Shown here piece after piece: positions 8,967 to 18,544 of a stretch of DNA of 57,438 nt. Numbering within the stretch: position 1 is the first letter of the stretch; every line of letters starts with the position of its first letter. Origin of the DNA: Acidimicrobiales bacterium (GTDB taxonomy: Bacteria > Actinomycetota > Acidimicrobiia > Acidimicrobiales > JAHEJN01). Both the position numbers and the translations under genes were made by a program. Under the pieces are notes generated by a model. That model searched no databases. It had not been told where the DNA came from and worked only from the letters and a program-made list of their open reading frames with translations. Location of the stretch: positions 1-57,438 of the forward strand of contig JAHEJN010000012.1 of the NCBI GenBank assembly GCA_024638845.1, written 5' to 3'.

Positions 8967-9044
8967 CGTCGACTCCTCCGAACACCTTAGTTGCGCATGG
9001 CCCATCCGGCCCCGCGAGGATCGGTGAACCGCTTCGATCGCCCG

Positions 9045-9719
9045 TCAGCGCCGCAAGCGCGGCCCGAACAGCGCCGTGCCCACCCGTACGAGCGTAGACC
9101 CTTCGTCGACCGCCACGTCGAGATCGTCGCTCATTCCCATCGAGCACACCGCCAGCCCGTGGTCGTCGCACAGCCGGCGGAGCAGCCGGAATCCGGGTCG
9201 GGCCGCCTCGGGATCGCCGGTACGGCCGATGGTCATGAGACCATCGACCTGGAGGTGAGCCTCGGCCGCGGTCGCCAGGAGCCGACCGAGCTCGCCCGGT
9301 TCACATCCACCCTTGCCCGGCTCCTCGCTCACGTTCACCTGGAGCAGTACCCGGGCGCCGGGCGCCCGTTTGGCGATCTCGCCGAGCAGCTCGGACCGAT
9401 CGACCGAATCCCAGCTCGTCACCACGTCGGCGATCCGACGAACCTTGTTGCGCTGGAGCCGGCCGATGAAGTGCCATTCGGGTTCGACGACGGAATCGGC
9501 CAACTCGGCGGCCTTGGCCTCGAGCTCTTGCGCGTAGTTCTCGCCGAGCATGGTCAGCCCGACATCGAGGGCGTTGCGAGCGGCCTCGACGACGTGGCCC
9601 TTGGTCACGGCGAGGATCTGCACCTCTTTCCCGCCTCGGGCGTCGATCCGAGCGCGCAGCCGAGCCGACCGCTCAGCCAGCTCGTCGACCGTTGCCGGGC
9701 GCGGGAGATCGTCGTTCAT
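9045..9719 (-). CDS. YggS/PLPBP family pyridoxal-phosphate homeostasis protein
   Basis: 224 residues, a single-domain alanine-racemase-like barrel that binds PLP but has no known catalysis; the family buffers vitamin B6 and affects amino-acid pools. The PLP lysine is in ILAVTKGH (about Lys40). Other family signatures are LGENYAQEL, WHFIGRLQRNK and a late GMSDDLDVAV. The ATG overlaps the pgeF stop (ATGA). Its place between pgeF and sepF is conserved in Actinobacteria and Firmicutes. Confidence 0.93.
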   Translation of the reverse strand: MNDDLPRPATVDELAERSARLRARIDARGGKEVQILAVTKGHVVEAARNALDVGLTMLGENYAQELEAKAAELADSVVEPEWHFIGRLQRNKVRRIADVVTSWDSVDRSELLGEIAKRAPGARVLLQVNVSEEPGKGGCEPGELGRLLATAAEAHLQVDGLMTIGRTGDPEAARPGFRLLRRLCDDHGLAVCSMGMSDDLDVAVDEGSTLVRVGTALFGPRLRR

Positions 9720-10438
9720 GATGGCTCGAGCCATGCCACGCCTACCTGGCGCTCGGTCTCGTGACGGGCTCGGTGGCTGAAATACCGCTCGGCCTCGGCT
9801 GCCGTGTCGCCGCCCACGTTGGCGTGGAGGTCCGCACCCGACCGGCGCAGTGCCGAGCCGACCGCCGCCCGGAGATCGAGGGCGGGTGCGCCCGTCGTCG
9901 TCGAGGCGCGAACGTCCTGTCCGAGGCGATCGGCGATCAGGGCGAGATCGGCCGCACCGAACTCGTAGGCCGCCGGGGCGATGCACGGGCCGATCACCGC
10001 TCGGATGTCGTCGGAGCCGGCCCGCTGCATGGCGGCCACCGTGGCCTCGATCAGCCCGGCGCACACGCCCTTCCATCCAGCGTGTGCGGCAGCCAGCACG
10101 CCGTTGTTGCCCCAGAGGATCACGGGGGCGCAGTCCGCGATGGTGATCGACACCGCGATTTCGGTCGAGCGGGTGATCATCGCGTCGGCCGAGCTGCCGT
10201 TCACCCCCGCGAGATCGTCGACGTGGGCATCGAGGTCGACCACCGTCGCGCCGTGCACCTGTCTCATCCAGGCCCATGGCCGATCGACCACTGCCGCCCG
10301 CCGCGTCGCGAGCGCGGCCGGCGACCCGCCGACGGCGAAGTCACCCGCGGCGCGAGTGGTGAACCGGGCGTGTACACGAGTCCCATCGGCGAGCTCCTCG
10401 TCGACGGCATCCCATGGTTGGATCGATTCGTCCGCCAT
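9716..10438 (-). CDS. pgeF: Peptidoglycan editing factor PgeF (YfiH/laccase-domain family)
   Basis: 240 residues of the multicopper-oxidase-like YfiH family, whose E. coli member prevents misincorporation of the wrong amino acid into peptidoglycan precursors. The metal-site motifs are visible: QVHG, DCAPVILWG, AAAHAGWKG and IGPCIAPAAYEFG. The His and Cys ligands therefore appear intact. The ATG at 10438 lies 52 nt after ftsZ. The stop overlaps the yggS start. An alternative label is purine nucleoside phosphorylase-like activity, which some homologues show. Confidence 0.92.
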   Translation of the reverse strand: MADESIQPWDAVDEELADGTRVHARFTTRAAGDFAVGGSPAALATRRAAVVDRPWAWMRQVHGATVVDLDAHVDDLAGVNGSSADAMITRSTEIAVSITIADCAPVILWGNNGVLAAAHAGWKGVCAGLIEATVAAMQRAGSDDIRAVIGPCIAPAAYEFGAADLALIADRLGQDVRASTTTGAPALDLRAAVGSALRRSGADLHANVGGDTAAEAERYFSHRARHETERQVGVAWLEPS

Positions 10439-10490
10439 CGTCGGAGATTGTCGCGCGACTCGCGCCACCACGGCGACGCAGCAAGCCGGG

Positions 10491-11585
10491 CTACTTGAGG
10501 AACGACGGAACGTCGAACTCCTCGTCGTCTTCCTCGTCGGCGAACACATCGGGCTCGCCGGCCGGGCTCGGAGTGCGGGTGATCATCGACGTGTGGTCGG
10601 CACGACGGGGCGCGGGCTTGCCCGACTTCTCGCCGTCCCAGCGATCGAAGCCGGCGGCGATGACCGTCACCCGCACGCTGTCACCGATCTCGTCGTCGAC
10701 GACCGTACCGAAGATGATGTTGGCGTCGGGATGGGCCACACCCTGGATGACCTCGGCGGCGTCGTTCACCTCGAGCAGCCCGAGATCGCTCCCACCGGTG
10801 ATGGTGAGCAGAATGCCTCGGGCGCCCTCGATGCTCGCCTCGAGCAGCGGGCTCGAGATGGCCTTGCGGGCCGCGCTGACCGCGCGCTCCTCGCCGCTCG
10901 ACTGACCGATGCCCATGAGGGCCGAGCCCGCGTCGTGCATGATCATCTTGACGTCGGCGAAGTCGGTGTTGATGAGGCCCGGTGTCGTGATCAGGTCGGT
11001 GATGCCCGACACGCCCTGGAGCAAGACCTCGTCGGCCATCTTGAACGCGTTCATGATCGACGTCTTGTCGTCGGAAACGGTGAGCAGTCGATCGTTGGGG
11101 ATGACGATCTGGGTATCGACCTTCTCCTTCAGGCGCTCGATTCCCGAATCGGCCTGCACCGACCGGCGCCGGCCCTCGAAGGAGAACGGCCGGGTCACGA
11201 CGCCGATGGTGAGCGCACCCAGGCTCTTGGCGATCTCGGCCACGACCGGGGCACCACCGGTCCCGGTGCCGCCTCCCTCGCCGGCGGTGATGAACACCAT
11301 GTCGGATCCAGCCAGCGACTCTTCGATCTCGGCCCGATGGTCCTCGGCGGCCTGGCGGCCGACCTCGGGGTCCGAGCCGGCGCCGAGACCGCGCGTGAGG
11401 TCACGACCGATGTCGACCTTCACGTCGGCGTCGCTCATGAGCAGCGCCTGGGCGTCGGTGTTGATCGCAATGAACTCGACGCCCCGGAGCCCGGCGTCGA
11501 TCATGCGGTTCACGGCGTTGACGCCGCCCCCGCCGACGCCGACGACCTTGATGACCGCGAGGTAGTTCTGCGGGTTGCCTGCCAT
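10491..11585 (-). CDS. ftsZ: Cell division protein FtsZ
   Basis: 364-residue tubulin-like GTPase that forms the Z-ring. It has the N-terminal [16 protein letters not shown] segment, the tubulin signature [16 protein letters not shown], and the T7-loop region, followed by a short linker. The C-terminal peptide [10 protein letters not shown] should bind SepF. ATG 11585 is preceded by GAAGGAACCAAC, a fair ribosome-binding site. A 227-bp gap upstream carries a dedicated promoter, so ftsZ need not depend on read-through from the long operon upstream. Confidence 0.98.
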   Translation of the reverse strand: MAGNPQNYLAVIKVVGVGGGGVNAVNRMIDAGLRGVEFIAINTDAQALLMSDADVKVDIGRDLTRGLGAGSDPEVGRQAAEDHRAEIEESLAGSDMVFITAGEGGGTGTGGAPVVAEIAKSLGALTIGVVTRPFSFEGRRRSVQADSGIERLKEKVDTQIVIPNDRLLTVSDDKTSIMNAFKMADEVLLQGVSGITDLITTPGLINTDFADVKMIMHDAGSALMGIGQSSGEERAVSAARKAISSPLLEASIEGARGILLTITGGSDLGLLEVNDAAEVIQGVAHPDANIIFGTVVDDEIGDSVRVTVIAAGFDRWDGEKSGKPAPRRADHTSMITRTPSPAGEPDVFADEEDDEEFDVPSFLK

Positions 11586-11657
11586 GTTGGTTCCTTCGCA
11601 CGATTCTTGACGGCTGGGTGACACTTGACGTGTAGTTGAGGTTTATGCTTTACTCTC

Positions 11658-11670
11658 GACTGGAACAGTC
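11658..11670. other. Small inverted repeat in the ftsZ leader
   Basis: GACTG and CAGTC arms separated by 3 nt lie in the relatively AT-rich ftsZ leader. It could be a protein site or a small hairpin; no known operator consensus matches it. Confidence 0.3.
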
Positions 11671-11705
11671 TGTACGTTCACTCTCACTGTCGAGTTCAAC
11701 GTGGC

Positions 11706-11735
11706 ACTGTAACGTCTTCTCCGTCCGAAGGTCAA
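11706..11735 (-). promoter_or_regulatory. Predicted ftsZ promoter (TTGACC, 18 nt, TACAGT)
   Basis: On the minus strand TTGACC (11735-11730) is followed after 18 nt by TACAGT (11711-11706). The expected start leaves a leader of roughly 115 nt before ftsZ. The design matches the mraZ promoter. Confidence 0.55.
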
Positions 11736-11812
11736 CCTCTCGTCGAGGCGGAGGTATCGCCTCGCCGCGGTCCTCGCCGTCGTCGTGGGCGCGGTGCGGG
11801 CCCGGGGCCGAC

Positions 11813-12592
11813 TCAACAGGATGGTCGGCGGGTCAGCACCGGCACCGTGGGTACCTGGAGATCGAGCACATCGACGCAGGTCAGGTCGACCTGTTCGAGC
11901 ATGGTGGCCAGCGCCGTGAACTTCATGTCGAGATCGACCGACTTGCCGAGCACCGCGGCGCCGACGCCGTCGACGAGCAGCTCGATCGAGCCGAGCGACG
12001 TCACCTCCACCTCGTTCACCTGAGGCGCGAGTGACGGCGGAATTGCGGCGGCGACGGCGATCGCATCGAGGGCGGACGAGGCAAGCCACCCGCCGGGCAC
12101 GGTCGAGCCCTGGGCGCCGATCACGGCAACGAGATCCTCGCGAGGGCCATCGACCACGTCGAGCACGCGACCCTCGGCATCGACGATGGTCACCACCGAT
12201 CCGTCGGTGGAGATGGTCTGGGCCGCCGGCTCGCGCTCGGTTATCGCGAAGGTGATCGTTCCGTCCCAGCGGCGCTCGGAGGTGACCGTGTCGACCCACG
12301 GCAGTGCGGCAATGGCGGTGCGGGCGTCGGCCAGGTCGACCGCAGTGAGAGGGTCTCCTGGAGCGATGCCACTGGCCACGCGAACGTCCTCGGCCCGCGT
12401 GTGGCCGATCCCCTTCACGTCGATCGCCTCGACGTCGAGCAACGGCGTACGAGTCGAGATCGCAGCACCGACCAGAAGACCCAACCCTGCCGCGAAGATC
12501 GCAAACCGAAGCCAGCGGCGCCGATCGGCCTCGGCCTCGACTTCCTCGCGTCGCGCGCGAATGCGTGGATCCATCGCGACGGTTGCGGTCAT
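11813..12592 (-). CDS. ftsQ: Cell division protein FtsQ/DivIB
   Basis: 259 residues. A charged cytoplasmic N-terminus is followed by one membrane helix (LRFAIFAAGLGLLVGAAI, about 29-46) and an extracytoplasmic POTRA domain (LLDVEAIDVKGIGHTRAEDV). FtsQ links the Z-ring proteins to FtsL/FtsB and the septal synthase. The ATG at 12592 overlaps the murB stop (ATGA); a second in-frame Met is at residue 7. The murB-ftsQ-ftsZ order is common in Gram-positive dcw clusters. Confidence 0.92.
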   Translation of the reverse strand: MTATVAMDPRIRARREEVEAEADRRRWLRFAIFAAGLGLLVGAAISTRTPLLDVEAIDVKGIGHTRAEDVRVASGIAPGDPLTAVDLADARTAIAALPWVDTVTSERRWDGTITFAITEREPAAQTISTDGSVVTIVDAEGRVLDVVDGPREDLVAVIGAQGSTVPGGWLASSALDAIAVAAAIPPSLAPQVNEVEVTSLGSIELLVDGVGAAVLGKSVDLDMKFTALATMLEQVDLTCVDVLDLQVPTVPVLTRRPSC

Positions 12593-13512
12593 TGCTCCCC
12601 CTCGAAGCCGACGAGATGTGTTTCGGGTTCCAGCACGACCCCGGTGCGCTCGGTCACCCGAGCCCGCACCTCCTGCATCACGGCCAGGACATCGTCGGCC
12701 GAACCGCCTGGGTCGGCCTGGATGAAGTTGGCGTGTTTGGTCGACACCGACGCCGTGCCGACCCGCAGACCCTTGCAGCCGGCCCCATCGATGATGCGGC
12801 CGGCGGAATCGCCCGCCGGGTTCGTGAAGACCGAGCCTGCGTTCTGGCCGCCCGGTTGGTGCTCGCGTCGCCAGCGGACGATCTCGGACAAGGTCCGCTC
12901 GGACTCGGCCCGGTTGCCGAAGGCCAACCGGAGTCGAGCGTCGGCGACGACCTCGTGGGCCTCCAATGCGCTGTGGCGGTAGCGCAGATCCAACGCCTCA
13001 GCCGGTCGTTGTTCGACATCACCGTTGCGCAGGTCGACGACCGTGACCGCCACCAGCACCTCCGCCATGTCGGCACCGTGACCGCCGGCGTTCATCCGCA
13101 CTGCGCCACCGATCGAGCCAGGTACCCCGACGGCCCATTCGAACCCGGTGAGCCCCGCCGCGACCGTCGAACGGGCGAGAACCGGCAGGGCGCGGGCCGC
13201 TCCGGCAACAACCATCTCGTCGACGATCTCCTCGAAGTCGAATCCCGCACCGAGCGCCAGCGCCACACCCGGGAAGCCCCGGTCGGCGACGAGCAGGTTC
13301 GAGCCTCGACCCACCACGAGCGTGTCAGGGCCATCGGTGGCCGTGATGGAGGCCAGCGCGCCCAGATCGGCCAGGTCCTGGACCACGACGAGAACGGCCG
13401 CCGGTCCGCCGACCCGGTAGGTGGTGCGCGGGCCGAGCGGTGCGTCGAGCTCGACGAGGCTCGACGGACACGCCGCCGCGATACGGGCCGCCATCGCCGA
13501 TGCATCGATCAT
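12589..13512 (-). CDS. murB: UDP-N-acetylenolpyruvoylglucosamine reductase
   Basis: 307 residues. An FAD enzyme that reduces UDP-GlcNAc-enolpyruvate to UDP-MurNAc with NADPH. Motifs: PLGPRTTYRVGGPAA, VVGRGSNLLVADRGF, VGVPGSIGGAVRMNAGGHG, and the catalytic-region NAGSVFTNP with GCKGLRVG. The Ser in the GSVF segment is the expected proton donor of the type I enzyme. The start ATG 13512 overlaps the murC stop. Having murB inside the cluster differs from M. tuberculosis, where it lies elsewhere. Confidence 0.96.
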   Translation of the reverse strand: MIDASAMAARIAAACPSSLVELDAPLGPRTTYRVGGPAAVLVVVQDLADLGALASITATDGPDTLVVGRGSNLLVADRGFPGVALALGAGFDFEEIVDEMVVAGAARALPVLARSTVAAGLTGFEWAVGVPGSIGGAVRMNAGGHGADMAEVLVAVTVVDLRNGDVEQRPAEALDLRYRHSALEAHEVVADARLRLAFGNRAESERTLSEIVRWRREHQPGGQNAGSVFTNPAGDSAGRIIDGAGCKGLRVGTASVSTKHANFIQADPGGSADDVLAVMQEVRARVTERTGVVLEPETHLVGFEGEQ

Positions 13513-14909
13513 GCCGCCCGGCTCCCCATCAGGCGAAGCAGCTCGTCGGGCAGTGTCGTGAGATCGCCGGCACCCATGGTGAGACAGAGGTCGCCGGCCC
13601 GCAGCTCCGAGGTCAGGAAGCTCACGAGATCGGCCCGCCCGGGGAGGTAAGCCAGACGGCGCCAAGGGTGGGCGTCGAGCGCGGCGTCGGCCACCAGTCG
13701 GCCGGTGACACCGGGAAGCGGCCGCTCTCCCGACGGGTAGACGTCGGTGATGACCAACAGGTCACATCGGTCGAAAGCGTGCGCGAAGCTGGCGTGCAGG
13801 TCCGCGGTGCGCGTGTATCGATGGGGCTGGAAGACCGCGACGACACGGCCCCATCCCCCATCCGCGGCCGCCGTGAGGGTGGCTTCGATCTCGGTCGGGA
13901 GGTGCGCGTAGTCGTCGACCAAGGTCACACCGTCGACCTCGCCCCGGAACTCGTAGCGCCGGGCTACCCCTGCATAGCGGGCCAGCCCGTTGATGGCCGC
14001 CTCCGGCTCGACGCCGATCGAGACCGCCACCGCATAGGCGGCCGCTGCATTCCGGGCGTTGTGCAGACCAGGAACGGCAAGGGTGAGCTCACGGTCGATA
14101 CCGGCGTGGCGCAGCGTCTGCACCGACGACCGACGCTCGCTTCGATGGTCGATGATCCTGACCTCGGCATCGGCGGCGACGCCGTAGGTGACTGCGTTGG
14201 TCGCCGCAGCGACGAGCCGCCGTACCCCCGCGTCGTCGAGACACACCGCCACCGGACCGTCGGTCTCGTCGACGAATCGAACGAAGCTCTCCTCGAGCGC
14301 GGTGGTCGAGCCGTAGTGCCCGAGGTGGTCGGGCTCGATCGACGTGACCACACCGGCTCGGCGATCGAGGGCGAGGAACGTGCCGTCGCTCTCGTCGGCC
14401 TCGACCACGAACCACTCGGCGTCCGCGTTCCATCGAGCGCTCGTGCCGAGGCTCTCCACCGGGGCGCCGATCACGAAGGCAGGATCGAGGCCGGCCTCGG
14501 TGAGCGCCATGGCGAGCATCGACGAGGTGGTCGTCTTCCCGTGGGTGCCCGCCACCGCGACGGCCGGTTTCTGCCGAGTGATGGCCGCCAGCATCTCGCC
14601 TCGGGACCAGACCGGGACGCCTGCCGCCGCTGCGGCCGTGACCTCGGGGTTGTCGGCCGCCACTGCGGTCGAGACGGTGAGGAGATCGACGCCGTCGACC
14701 TGCTCGGGTTCGTGGCCGACGAAGGTGGTCACCCCGTCGGCTCGGAGACGATCGAGGACGACCCCGGCGACGCGGTCACTCCCCGACACCCGGTATCCCA
14801 TCTCGCTCAGCACGGTGGCAATTGCGCTCATACCGGCACCCCCGGCACCGACCACATGGACGCGAACCGGGTTCTCGGCATCGAGGGCCGGGAGGTGCAA
14901 CTCAGCCAC
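13509..14909 (-). CDS. murC: UDP-N-acetylmuramate--L-alanine ligase
   Basis: 466 residues with the GTG start at 14909. Adds L-Ala to UDP-MurNAc using ATP. The N-terminal Rossmann domain (VHVVGAGGAGMSAIATVL), ATP-binding VAGTHGKTTTSSMLA, and the later EPDHLGHYG and DDYAHLPTEI segments mark MurC rather than MurD/E/F. GTG 14909 is preferred to ATG 14915 because AGGAG stands 7 nt before GTG but only 1 nt before ATG. The gene overlaps murG by 8 nt. Confidence 0.95.
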   Translation of the reverse strand: MAELHLPALDAENPVRVHVVGAGGAGMSAIATVLSEMGYRVSGSDRVAGVVLDRLRADGVTTFVGHEPEQVDGVDLLTVSTAVAADNPEVTAAAAAGVPVWSRGEMLAAITRQKPAVAVAGTHGKTTTSSMLAMALTEAGLDPAFVIGAPVESLGTSARWNADAEWFVVEADESDGTFLALDRRAGVVTSIEPDHLGHYGSTTALEESFVRFVDETDGPVAVCLDDAGVRRLVAAATNAVTYGVAADAEVRIIDHRSERRSSVQTLRHAGIDRELTLAVPGLHNARNAAAAYAVAVSIGVEPEAAINGLARYAGVARRYEFRGEVDGVTLVDDYAHLPTEIEATLTAAADGGWGRVVAVFQPHRYTRTADLHASFAHAFDRCDLLVITDVYPSGERPLPGVTGRLVADAALDAHPWRRLAYLPGRADLVSFLTSELRAGDLCLTMGAGDLTTLPDELLRLMGSRAA

Positions 14910-16011
14910 GAGCATGCTCCTCGGCCAGCGCGGCAACCGCGTCCGCGGCATCGCGGCGGGCCAAGGTGGCCGCTCCCGCCGACATCGTGGCGAGCCGTTC
15001 CGCGTTCGAGAGCACGCCCGTGACCTCGGCGACGAGGCGGTCGGCGGAGAGCTCGGAGTCGGGCACGAGCACGGCGCCTCCAGCGGTCACCATCGCGCGG
15101 GCGTTGGCGGTCTGATGATCGCCTGGCGCTCCGGGGAGCGGCACGAGAATCGACGGAGTCGCGGCGACCGCGAGCTCGGCAACGGTGCTGGCGCCGGCGC
15201 GGCACACCACCACGTCGGAGGCCAGGAGCACGGTGGCCATGTCGGTCTCGTAGCGGACCGGCACGTAGACGTCGGAGGCGATGGGTCGGGCCTCGGTGTC
15301 CCAGTCGCGGCTGCCGACGATGTGACGGAGCACGACATCGCCGGTTGCGGTCAGCTCAGGGGCGGCATGGGCGACGGCCTGGTTGATACGCCGGGCACCG
15401 AGCGAACCGCCGTAGACGGTCACGAGGTCGAGGCCGGCGCCGAGCCCCAGCCGCGCGCGTGCGCCGCCCCGGTCACGCTCGCGGTCGAGATCACGGATCT
15501 CGTCGCGAACCGGGTTGCCGGTCAGGGTCGCACGGGGAAGCGCGGTCTCGGGAAACGAGACGGCACAGGCCCTGGCCCACCTGCTCACCAGGCGATTGGC
15601 CAGGCCGGGCACGGCATTCTGCTCGGCCACGACGACGGGGATGCGCAACGCCCACGCAGCAACGGCGCAGGGCACGCTTGCGTATCCACCGACGGCCACG
15701 ACGACGTGGGGTCGCAGCCGGCGCAACAAGCCGATCGCCTGCCACACCGCCGCGACGATGCCGGCAACGGCCCCGACGTTGGCGAGGGAGAGCTTCCGCG
15801 CGATGCCCCGTCCCGGCAACAGCGTGAGCCCGAGTCCTGCCGCTGGGACCATCTCTCGTTCGATGCCGCGTGTGCTTCCCACGTAGTGGATCGAATCGGA
15901 TGCGTGGCCTCGGCTGACCAGCGCTCTCGCTATGGCTATCCCCGGGCTGACATGTCCGGCGGTCCCTCCTCCGGCAATGACCGCGTAGGTGGCGCCAGTG
16001 CCGGTCGTCAT
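14902..16011 (-). CDS. murG: Lipid II synthase MurG (GlcNAc transferase)
   Basis: 369 residues, a GT28 glycosyltransferase at the inner face of the membrane that adds GlcNAc to lipid I. The N-terminal glycine-rich loop (AVIAGGGTAGHVSPGIAIA) and a second loop (VTVYGGSLGARRINQAV) are visible. The UDP-GlcNAc-binding part is CRAGASTVAELAVAATPSIL, with PGAPGDHQTANA after it. The start ATG overlaps the ftsW stop. Confidence 0.96.
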   Translation of the reverse strand: MTTGTGATYAVIAGGGTAGHVSPGIAIARALVSRGHASDSIHYVGSTRGIEREMVPAAGLGLTLLPGRGIARKLSLANVGAVAGIVAAVWQAIGLLRRLRPHVVVAVGGYASVPCAVAAWALRIPVVVAEQNAVPGLANRLVSRWARACAVSFPETALPRATLTGNPVRDEIRDLDRERDRGGARARLGLGAGLDLVTVYGGSLGARRINQAVAHAAPELTATGDVVLRHIVGSRDWDTEARPIASDVYVPVRYETDMATVLLASDVVVCRAGASTVAELAVAATPSILVPLPGAPGDHQTANARAMVTAGGAVLVPDSELSADRLVAEVTGVLSNAERLATMSAGAATLARRDAADAVAALAEEHARG

Positions 16012-17231
16012 GCTCGAGCCTGCCGCGCGATGTTGAGCAGCACGCCCACCGCGACCATGTTGGCGACGAGGGCAGAGCCTCCGGCCGAGAGGAAGGGCAG
16101 CGGTACGCCCGTGATCGGGAGCCGCCCGGCAACCGCCCCGATGTTCACGAACGCCTGGGTGACGAGCCACGCCGTGATTCCGGCCGCAACGAGCGTGCCG
16201 AATCGATCCGGCGCGTCGAGCGCGATCCGCACGCCGACCAGCCCGACGATCACGTACAGCGCAATCACCGACAAGGCACCGATCAGCCCGAGCTCCTCGG
16301 CCACCACGGCGAAGATGAAGTCGGTGTGGGCGAAGGGAAGGAAGCCCCATTTCGCACGTCCGTTGCCGAGGCCGACGCCCCACACGCCACCGTTGGCGAT
16401 GCCGACGAGCGACTGGATGGTCTGGTAGCCGGTGTTGAGAGGATCGTCCCATGGGTCGATGAAGGCCAGGACCCGTGCCCGGCGGTAGTCCGCGCTCATG
16501 GCCAGCATCGCGGCCGCACCGGTTCCCAACGACCCCCAGCCCGCCAACGGAGCCAAGGGCACGCCGGCGATGAACATCATCACGAAGGTGGTGAAGGCGA
16601 TCACCAGTGCCGTGCCGAGGTTGGGCTGCATCAGGATGAGCGCTCCAACCACGCTGAGCACGACCAGCACTGGACGCAGGCTCAACCGGGTTTCGCGGAT
16701 CCTTGCCGCTCGGCGGGCCAGGAGGTCGCCGACGAAGAGCACGACGGCGAGCTTGGCGATCTCGGACGGCTGAACCGATATCGGTCCCGCGACCAACCAC
16801 CGCTGGGAGCCGTTCGACGACGTGCCCACGTTGGGAATCAGCACCACGACGAGCGCCGCGATGGCCAGGATCAGACCGGGCCCGGCGAGACGGCGCAGCG
16901 ACCGGTAATCGGTGCGCATGGTCACCACCATCGCCACCAGGGCGAGCGCGAACCAGATTCCCTGTCGTTGGAAGTGGTACCAACTCGACCCGGTCTCGTC
17001 GAGCGCCGTGACCGACGAGGCCGAGAGGACCATCACCAGGCCGATGAAGTTCAACGCCACCACCACGACGAGGAGTACGACGAAGGTGACCGATCGTCGG
17101 CCGATCGGTCGCCGAGACCGGCTTCCCCGGGGTTGGCGCTCCGCCGACTTCACCCGGTCGCGACCGGCACCGATCTTCGGGCGTCCGCCCGCCCGAGCCC
17201 TGCGCCCGCGGCTTCCGATGGTGATGGTCAC
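16008..17231 (-). CDS. ftsW: SEDS-family septal peptidoglycan polymerase FtsW
   Basis: 407 residues, about ten membrane helices. FtsW polymerises lipid II at the septum together with its cognate class B PBP, here FtsI. A basic N-terminus (~45 residues) precedes the first helix. SEDS signatures: GSQRWLVAGPISVQPSEIAK, NTGYQTIQSLVGIANGG, HTDFIFAVVAEELG, and PITGVPLPFLSAGGSALV. The GTG start overlaps the murD stop (GTGA). RodA is the alternative, but location beside murD/murG favours FtsW. Confidence 0.94.
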   Translation of the reverse strand: MTITIGSRGRRARAGGRPKIGAGRDRVKSAERQPRGSRSRRPIGRRSVTFVVLLVVVVALNFIGLVMVLSASSVTALDETGSSWYHFQRQGIWFALALVAMVVTMRTDYRSLRRLAGPGLILAIAALVVVLIPNVGTSSNGSQRWLVAGPISVQPSEIAKLAVVLFVGDLLARRAARIRETRLSLRPVLVVLSVVGALILMQPNLGTALVIAFTTFVMMFIAGVPLAPLAGWGSLGTGAAAMLAMSADYRRARVLAFIDPWDDPLNTGYQTIQSLVGIANGGVWGVGLGNGRAKWGFLPFAHTDFIFAVVAEELGLIGALSVIALYVIVGLVGVRIALDAPDRFGTLVAAGITAWLVTQAFVNIGAVAGRLPITGVPLPFLSAGGSALVANMVAVGVLLNIARQARA

Positions 17232-18544
17232 GCGGGTCCTCCGAGTTGGGTCGTGACGATCGCGGCGAACTCGTCGCCTCGGGCGCGGTAGTTCGGATAC
17301 CAGTCGTAGGAGGCACACCCTGGTGAGAGGAGAACCACGTCGCCGGGCCGGGCCAGGCCTCGTGCCGCGGTCACGGCCGCCTCCATCGACTCGGCGGTCA
17401 CGACGGGGCGCAGACCGTCGAACACCGCGCCGACCTCGTCGCCGGACTCACCGATGGCGACGACGGCTCGGATGTGTTCGATGCGGTCGGCGAGTGGAGC
17501 GAGGTCGATGCCCTTGTTGCGGCCACCCGCGATGAGCACGACGGAAGCGAACCCGGCGAGAGCGGCCGAGACGGCGTGGGGAGTGGTTGCCTTGGAGTCG
17601 TCGTAGAACGACACGTCGTCGCTGGTCGCCACCAGCTCGACTCGGTGGGCCAGGCCGCGGAAGTCACGGAGGGCCGATCGAATGCCGTCGAGCGTGGCCC
17701 CGCCCGACTCCACGGTGGCGGCTGCCGCCAGGGCGTCGAAGCGATCGTGGGGCAGCGTGCGCCACAGTTCGTCGACCGACAACAGCTCCACGTCGCCGCT
17801 CCACAGCGTGCCGTTGTGCTCGCGGTAGTCGCCTCGTGATCCGATCGACTTGACCGTCGGTCGGGTCGGACGGTTGCGCATCACCACGGGGTCGTCGACG
17901 TTGACCACGGCCACGTCGTCCTCGCCCTGGTCGCGCCAGATACGAGCCTTGGCCGCCTCGTAGGTCTGGAGGGACGCATGGACGTCGAGATGATCGGGTC
18001 CGAAGTTGAGCCAGGTCGCGACGCGGGGCACGAACCGCTGGGTGTGGGCCAGGCGGAATGACGACGCCTCCACGACGAAGATCTCGGTCGTGGCGTCGTC
18101 GATGGCGGTGACGAGCGGCGTGTCGGTGTTTCCGACCGCTAGAGCCCGCCGGCCGCTCGCCTCGAGCATCTGGGTGGCCCATTCGGTGACCGTCGTCTTG
18201 CCGTTCGTCCCGGTGACGGCCAGGAGCGGCCGATGGTCCCACTCGCGAGCCAGGTCGAACTCACTGCAGATCTCCAGCCCGAGCTCGCAGGCCTTGGCAA
18301 ATGCCTCGTGCGCTTCGGGGAGCCCCGGGGTCGGCAACATCACCTCGACCGTCGCCAGTGCCGCCGCGAGCTGGTCGGTGGTCGGCGCCCCGATCATCCG
18401 CCCACCGAGGGATTCGACGAAGCCCTCCGAGTCGTCGGCGGGCTGGTCGTCGATGGCAACGAAGGCGACGTCGCGCCGGCCGAGGGCTCGGCAGACGGCG
18501 CGACCCGTCACCCCGAGCCCCATGACTGCCACCGGGCCCTTCAC
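17228..18544 (-). CDS. murD: UDP-MurNAc-L-alanine--D-glutamate ligase
   Basis: 438 residues. Adds D-Glu to UDP-MurNAc-L-Ala. Rossmann-type N-terminus (VMGLGVTGRAVCRAL), ATP loop AVTGTNGKTTVTEW, NFGPDHLDVH, the DSKATTPHA element that marks MurD, and SPGCASYDWYPNYRARGDEF near the end. Start GTG 18544 overlaps the mraY stop (GTGA). The 'SPGCAS' form is a small variant of the usual SPACAS. Confidence 0.95.
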   Translation of the reverse strand: MKGPVAVMGLGVTGRAVCRALGRRDVAFVAIDDQPADDSEGFVESLGGRMIGAPTTDQLAAALATVEVMLPTPGLPEAHEAFAKACELGLEICSEFDLAREWDHRPLLAVTGTNGKTTVTEWATQMLEASGRRALAVGNTDTPLVTAIDDATTEIFVVEASSFRLAHTQRFVPRVATWLNFGPDHLDVHASLQTYEAAKARIWRDQGEDDVAVVNVDDPVVMRNRPTRPTVKSIGSRGDYREHNGTLWSGDVELLSVDELWRTLPHDRFDALAAAATVESGGATLDGIRSALRDFRGLAHRVELVATSDDVSFYDDSKATTPHAVSAALAGFASVVLIAGGRNKGIDLAPLADRIEHIRAVVAIGESGDEVGAVFDGLRPVVTAESMEAAVTAARGLARPGDVVLLSPGCASYDWYPNYRARGDEFAAIVTTQLGGPA

